Source: Silanimonas sp.
GTDB taxonomy: Bacteria; Pseudomonadota; Gammaproteobacteria; Xanthomonadales; Xanthomonadaceae
Direction of reading: 5' to 3'
Length of the DNA: 52,329 nucleotides
NCBI RefSeq assembly: GCF_027530345.1
Contig: NZ_JAPZQK010000029.1
Coordinates: forward strand, 1 to 52,329
Below, one piece after another: positions 49,870 through 52,329 of the stretch (position 1 is its first letter; each line of letters opens with the position of its first letter). The position numbers and the translations under genes are program-made. Under the pieces are notes generated by a model. It was not told the DNA's origin, searched no databases, and saw nothing but the letters and a program-made list of their open reading frames with translations.

Positions 49870-50283
49870 TCATCTCGGCCACCAACTCGTGAACTCCACT
49901 TCGTTGCCGTTACGACGCGCCTGCGCAGCAAGATTGTTGAGTTGCTGCTCGGTCTCCTGCCGTCCAAAAAAACGCAGGCACTGCGCGGAGGCCCCGCCAC
50001 GACTCGAGTAACGTGCGCTGACGAAGCTTTGAAACTGGGGCTGATAGCCGAGGGTCGGGCCGTCGGAGGACATCGCCCAGACCCGCGAGAAGTAGTAAAC
50101 GCGCTTGGCTGAGCCTTCGACCTCGCGCGTCGCCCAGCAATAGGCGTAAGGCGCCGACGAAGAGGAATCTCCGAAGGCATTTGGGGCGGCCATTGCTCCT
50201 GCGGGCCCAAGGGCGAGGGCGCACACCAGAAAAACCGACGGCGGCAGTGAAACAAAGGCGGGTCGCAAACCAAGCTTATTCAT
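49870..50283 (-). CDS. Small secreted protein of unknown function
   Basis: A 137-aa protein with a signal peptide (about 1-32, VFLVCALALGPAGAMA). The mature part has APYAYCWATREVEGSAKRVY, a central SRVWAMSSDG and CLRFFGRQETEQQL, with two cysteines that could form a disulfide. I do not recognise the family. The start at 50283 was chosen to place the signal peptide at the N-terminus. It is the first of four small secreted genes on the minus strand. Confidence 0.65.
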   Translation of the reverse strand: MNKLGLRPAFVSLPPSVFLVCALALGPAGAMAAPNAFGDSSSSAPYAYCWATREVEGSAKRVYYFSRVWAMSSDGPTLGYQPQFQSFVSARYSSRGGASAQCLRFFGRQETEQQLNNLAAQARRNGNEVEFTSWWPR

Positions 50284-50443
50284 GACGCTACTCTGAGTGT
50301 GAAGACAAGACAGCTCGCCGATTCCACGAACGGCTGGTTTCGTTGGGGCTCGGGTGCCACCCGCTCTTGAACACTTCGTCAAAATGCTCGAGGCGGGCGT
50401 GGGTCGGCGACATCAAGCGGCAGTGGGCCATTAAGTTGGAGCG

Positions 50444-50983
50444 CTAGAATTTCGCGGGCGGGCGAGGATCTGCAACGCGACTACAAGTACCCTTGGAATC
50501 TTCAGCCGCACGTGTCGACCCGCCGTTGCGTACCTCTGTCCGCCCTGATTCAAACGTCCCGTCTCTACGATTTGCTGACAGCCAAAAATCAAAATCCACA
50601 ATGGGAGACTCATCGAGCCAAACTTCTTCAGCCTTGTCTCGAAATGTCGAATAAGTGTATCTGAAGTAAATCGTATTCTCGTTCACAGTACAAACAAAGG
50701 TTTCCATCGTTCTGTGATCGAACTCCTGACCAACGCATCTCGAGTCCTCGCGCCAAGCGCCATTGTCATTCCACATTCTTACTACGGTAGCGCCATTGAC
50801 TCGGTAATAAAATGAGATTGGATCTAGCACAAAACTACTGTCATCTGAATCAGAGTGAGGCGTGCTTTCAGTACGTTCGCACTTAATCCAGGATGGTTCT
50901 GCTTCTTGGGCTGAGATTTGCCCGGCAAATACGCATGTTGTAAGCGCAACAAAAAAACCGGCTCGATTGATTCTGTACTTCAT
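50444..50983 (-). CDS. AT-rich secreted four-cysteine protein, paralogue A
   Basis: A 179-aa protein with a signal peptide (about 1-25, ending GQISA). The mature domain has four cysteines, in SWIKCERTES, EDSRCVGQE, TFVCTVNEN and GTCSRVADPRPPAKF. This order and the C-terminal motif are shared with the protein at 51222-51668. The gene is markedly AT-rich (about 35-42% GC in two counted 60-bp lines), unlike its neighbours, so it is probably acquired. AAGGA precedes the ATG by 7 nt. Function is unknown; no enzyme motif is visible. Confidence 0.68.
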   Translation of the reverse strand: MKYRINRAGFFVALTTCVFAGQISAQEAEPSWIKCERTESTPHSDSDDSSFVLDPISFYYRVNGATVVRMWNDNGAWREDSRCVGQEFDHRTMETFVCTVNENTIYFRYTYSTFRDKAEEVWLDESPIVDFDFWLSANRRDGTFESGRTEVRNGGSTRAAEDSKGTCSRVADPRPPAKF

Positions 50984-51059
50984 AGAGAATTCCTTGTCTT
51001 TGGAGCGGATCGCTCTTTTCAAAGCGGCTGGACAGTTGAGAACGGTGGTCAATCAGCAA

Positions 51060-51221
51060 TGACTTGGTCGCGTGCGGGCGAAGGAGGAGCGCCCGTTCCG
51101 GGTAATCAAGCGGCCGTTCGGCTACGCGAAGATTCGCTCCGGTGGCATCGCGAAGAACGCCGCACAGTTGATGACGCTTCCTCTGGGGCTTCGCATTGCC
51201 TCAGCATTAGTTGCACCCCGC
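51060..51221 (+). pseudogene. IS5-family transposase C-terminal remnant
   Basis: From 51072 the plus strand encodes AKEERPFRVIKRPFGYAKI followed by RSGGIAKNAAQLMTL, which matches the conserved C-terminus of IS5-type transposases (typically EHPFRVIKRQFGY...). A stop codon (51060-51062) interrupts the frame just upstream and the sequence after about 51185 no longer matches. No terminal repeats were found. It lies between the two paralogous secreted genes. Confidence 0.75.
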
Positions 51222-51668
51222 CTAGAACGCTGCAGGCGGGCGCGGGTCCGTGGTGCGACTGCACTGACCCCAGAAGCTCTCTGCCACGTCGTCAGTAAAC
51301 TTGTTTAGAAAAAGCAGGCCTGTTCTTCGGTTTACCGAAAAAACATATTCTCCCGAAGGAACCGAAAATCTTGCAAATATCTCGTCCTCGTTGATTCGAC
51401 AGGTCGGTGATTCCTGTTCACACAAATCGCCCCAGCGGTCTAGGTCGCCATTGGCCTGGCGCTTGTAAGAGACGATGCTATTCGCTCTGACGGCAAAGAC
51501 GTCGTTTGCAAAACCTGCGGAATGCGTGTCCTCATCTCTGGAAGTTTCTCGGCACTCAAGCCAGAGCGTGTCGTCACCCGATTGAGCCAAGGTGGCTGAG
51601 GTGGACAGCACCGCAGCAGCGGCGATCGCGACCGCCAGAGCGCTTGTTGTTGTGGTGTTACGTCTCAT
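51222..51668 (-). CDS. Secreted four-cysteine protein, paralogue B
   Basis: A 148-aa protein with a signal peptide (about 1-28, ending ATLA). The mature part aligns with the protein at 50444-50983: LWLECRETS, a WGDLCEQ cysteine, TCRINEDEIFARF and the C-terminal GQCSRTTDPRPPAAF. The four cysteines occur in the same order, suggesting two disulfides. It is shorter by about 30 residues in the middle. Base composition is closer to the host. Function is unknown. Confidence 0.68.
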   Translation of the reverse strand: MRRNTTTTSALAVAIAAAAVLSTSATLAQSGDDTLWLECRETSRDEDTHSAGFANDVFAVRANSIVSYKRQANGDLDRWGDLCEQESPTCRINEDEIFARFSVPSGEYVFSVNRRTGLLFLNKFTDDVAESFWGQCSRTTDPRPPAAF

Positions 51669-51787
51669 TCAATCCACCTTTTCGAGTGTTTCGCGAGGGG
51701 TTTGTTCGTAGAGCCTTGGCACGACGGGTCCGTTCAGACCCGTCGCCCAAAAAACCACGTGACCCGGCCGCGAGCGTCCTGTCGATC

Positions 51788-52183
51788 TCACCAATCTCGC
51801 CGCAGGACGACGTAGTAAATCATCTGCGGATTCAGCGTCTCGCACCTGACTTCGCTCTCGTAGGCCGGGATGCGAATTGAGGCATGGGTGTCATTGACAT
51901 CGCGGTCCGTCAGTCGGTATCCGCCTTTCCACTCGCTTCCGCCCGGATTCTCGAAAGTGGCGCAGATCTCGCTCCGTTCGTTGCCCGCAATGCTCAATCC
52001 CGCGCGCCGAATCTCAAGCGTGACCAGCAAGTCCCCCGTGGGCACCAACACCGTTCTTCCTTCGCTATGGTCCGCGAACAGGAACGTGTGTTGCTGTTGC
52101 GCTGAGGCGCTGCCCGAGGTGGCTCCAAAAGCAACAATGCCGACGACGAACAGCATTGCAAAGCGCATGGCTGAGTTGATCAT
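51788..52183 (-). CDS. Small secreted protein beside the ISL3 end
   Basis: A 131-aa protein with a signal peptide (FAMLFVVGIVAFGATSGSAS, cleavage near AQQQ). The mature part is predicted beta-rich with two cysteines (SEICATF, SEVRCETL). The family is not recognised. The ATG at 52183 lies only 5 bp from the ISL3 terminal repeat, and its AGAGG Shine-Dalgarno is inside that repeat. An internal ATG at 52168 is an alternative start but lacks such a site. Confidence 0.65.
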   Translation of the reverse strand: MINSAMRFAMLFVVGIVAFGATSGSASAQQQHTFLFADHSEGRTVLVPTGDLLVTLEIRRAGLSIAGNERSEICATFENPGGSEWKGGYRLTDRDVNDTHASIRIPAYESEVRCETLNPQMIYYVVLRRDW

Positions 52184-52188
52184 TTTCA

Positions 52189-52212
52189 GCCTCTTTTGAA
52201 TTTCGAGTGGGT
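52189..52212. repeat. ISL3 left terminal inverted repeat
   Basis: It begins GCCTCTTTTGAATTTCGAG and matches the reverse complement of 118-141 at 21 of 24 positions. The mismatches are at the second base and two internal positions. Confidence 0.85.
52190..52194 (-). promoter_or_regulatory. Shine-Dalgarno supplied by the ISL3 terminal repeat
   Basis: On the minus strand AGAGG lies 6 nt before the ATG at 52183 and falls wholly within the IS terminal repeat (52189-52212), so the element may provide the ribosome binding site of the secreted gene. Confidence 0.55.
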
Positions 52213-52257
52213 GGCAGCCAGAATCGACCCGAGTCTGGGACCGTTATCTGAGGCAAC

Positions 52258-52329
52258 GTGAGCGAGAAGCAGCTTTTTGAGGCCGCCCTTGGCGTGGCCG
52301 CGCCGTGGTACGTGAGCGGGACGGGTTTC
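52258..52329 (+). CDS. ISL3-family transposase, N-terminal fragment
   Basis: GTG at 52258 opens a frame reading SEKQLFEAALGVAAPWYVSG. This matches the start of ISL3 transposases, which commonly read (E/K)xLFxxALGxxxPWYV. The gene is cut by the window edge. Nothing upstream resembles a better start. Together with the fragment at 2-118 it suggests the same or closely related elements at both ends. Confidence 0.82.
   Translation, partial: MSEKQLFEAALGVAAPWYVSGTGF

Larger units (their letters stand above)
52189..52329 (+). mobile_element. Left end of an ISL3-family insertion sequence
   Basis: A 24-bp left terminal repeat (52189-52212), a 45-bp untranslated leader and the first 24 codons of an ISL3 transposase. 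The orientation is the same as the element at the window start. The window ends inside the element. Confidence 0.85.

Noticed and set aside
51072-51308. 78-aa open frame as a real gene
   Set aside because: Its first part is an IS5 transposase C-terminus and the rest is the antisense of the secreted gene, so it is a remnant.

Overview
The window is GC-rich, Gram-negative chromosomal DNA that reads as a gammaproteobacterium of the Xanthomonadales (Lysobacterales) group. This placement is an inference from gene content and order: acnD with prpF, aroQ-accB-accC, prmA-DUF3426-fis-purH-purD, a bactofilin-erpA-nudC-ampE run, dsbD/tlpA and bfd-bfr. Coding density is high and most genes are housekeeping.

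Layout. (1) 1-141 is the right end of an ISL3-family insertion sequence (transposase C-terminus plus terminal inverted repeat). It is followed by a phased 11-bp tandem repeat, a terminator and a tRNA-Met(CAT) gene on the minus strand. (2) 512-9726 is a 2-methylcitrate module, acnD...prpF, whose two genes are separated by a tightly overlapping mod-rhuM-res operon (Type III-like restriction-modification with a RhuM protein). (3) 9729-12804 holds a CPA2 antiporter, rppH and an iron pair bfd/bfr; bfd has a strong promoter overlapped by a Fur-box-like palindrome. (4) 12863-17942 (minus) encodes a hybrid histidine kinase with an HPt domain and a partner REC-REC-GGDEF-EAL protein whose EAL site is degenerate. 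(5) 18016-22165 holds a DUF4126 protein, a coiled-coil membrane protein, a bactofilin, ErpA, NudC and AmpE. (6) 22166-22450 is non-coding and framed by a 26-bp inverted repeat. (7) 22451-30354 (minus) is a long co-directional run: prmA, DUF3426, fis, purH, a GNAT acetyltransferase, purD, a GST and an LplT/PlsC fusion. (8) 30377-37636 holds a small hypothetical protein, a beta-propeller diguanylate cyclase, KefF/KefC and the RNA helicase DbpA. (9) 37694-43550 (minus) holds dsbD, tlpA, aroQ, accB, accC and a hotdog thioesterase. (10) 43707-49695 holds a PH-domain protein, an exported leucyl aminopeptidase, a TetR regulator divergent from a sterol-desaturase-like enzyme, and a modular secreted endonuclease. 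(11) 49870-52183 is an accessory strip of four small secreted proteins of unknown function. Two of these are diverged paralogues separated by an IS5-type transposase remnant, and one is strikingly AT-rich. (12) 52189-52329 is the left end of an ISL3-family element. Its terminal repeat matches the one at the window start at 21 of 24 positions, so the window stops inside ISL3 sequence at both ends.

How genes work together. AcnD and PrpF convert 2-methylcitrate in propionate catabolism. Mod, RhuM and Res form a probable defence unit. Bfd and Bfr handle iron release and storage. HK and the degenerate EAL protein look like a phosphorelay feeding c-di-GMP sensing. AroQ, AccB and AccC link aromatic and fatty-acid synthesis, PurH and PurD make purines, and DsbD and TlpA supply reductant to the periplasm. 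The least explained parts are the mod-rhuM-res insertion and the secreted-protein strip next to the right-hand IS.
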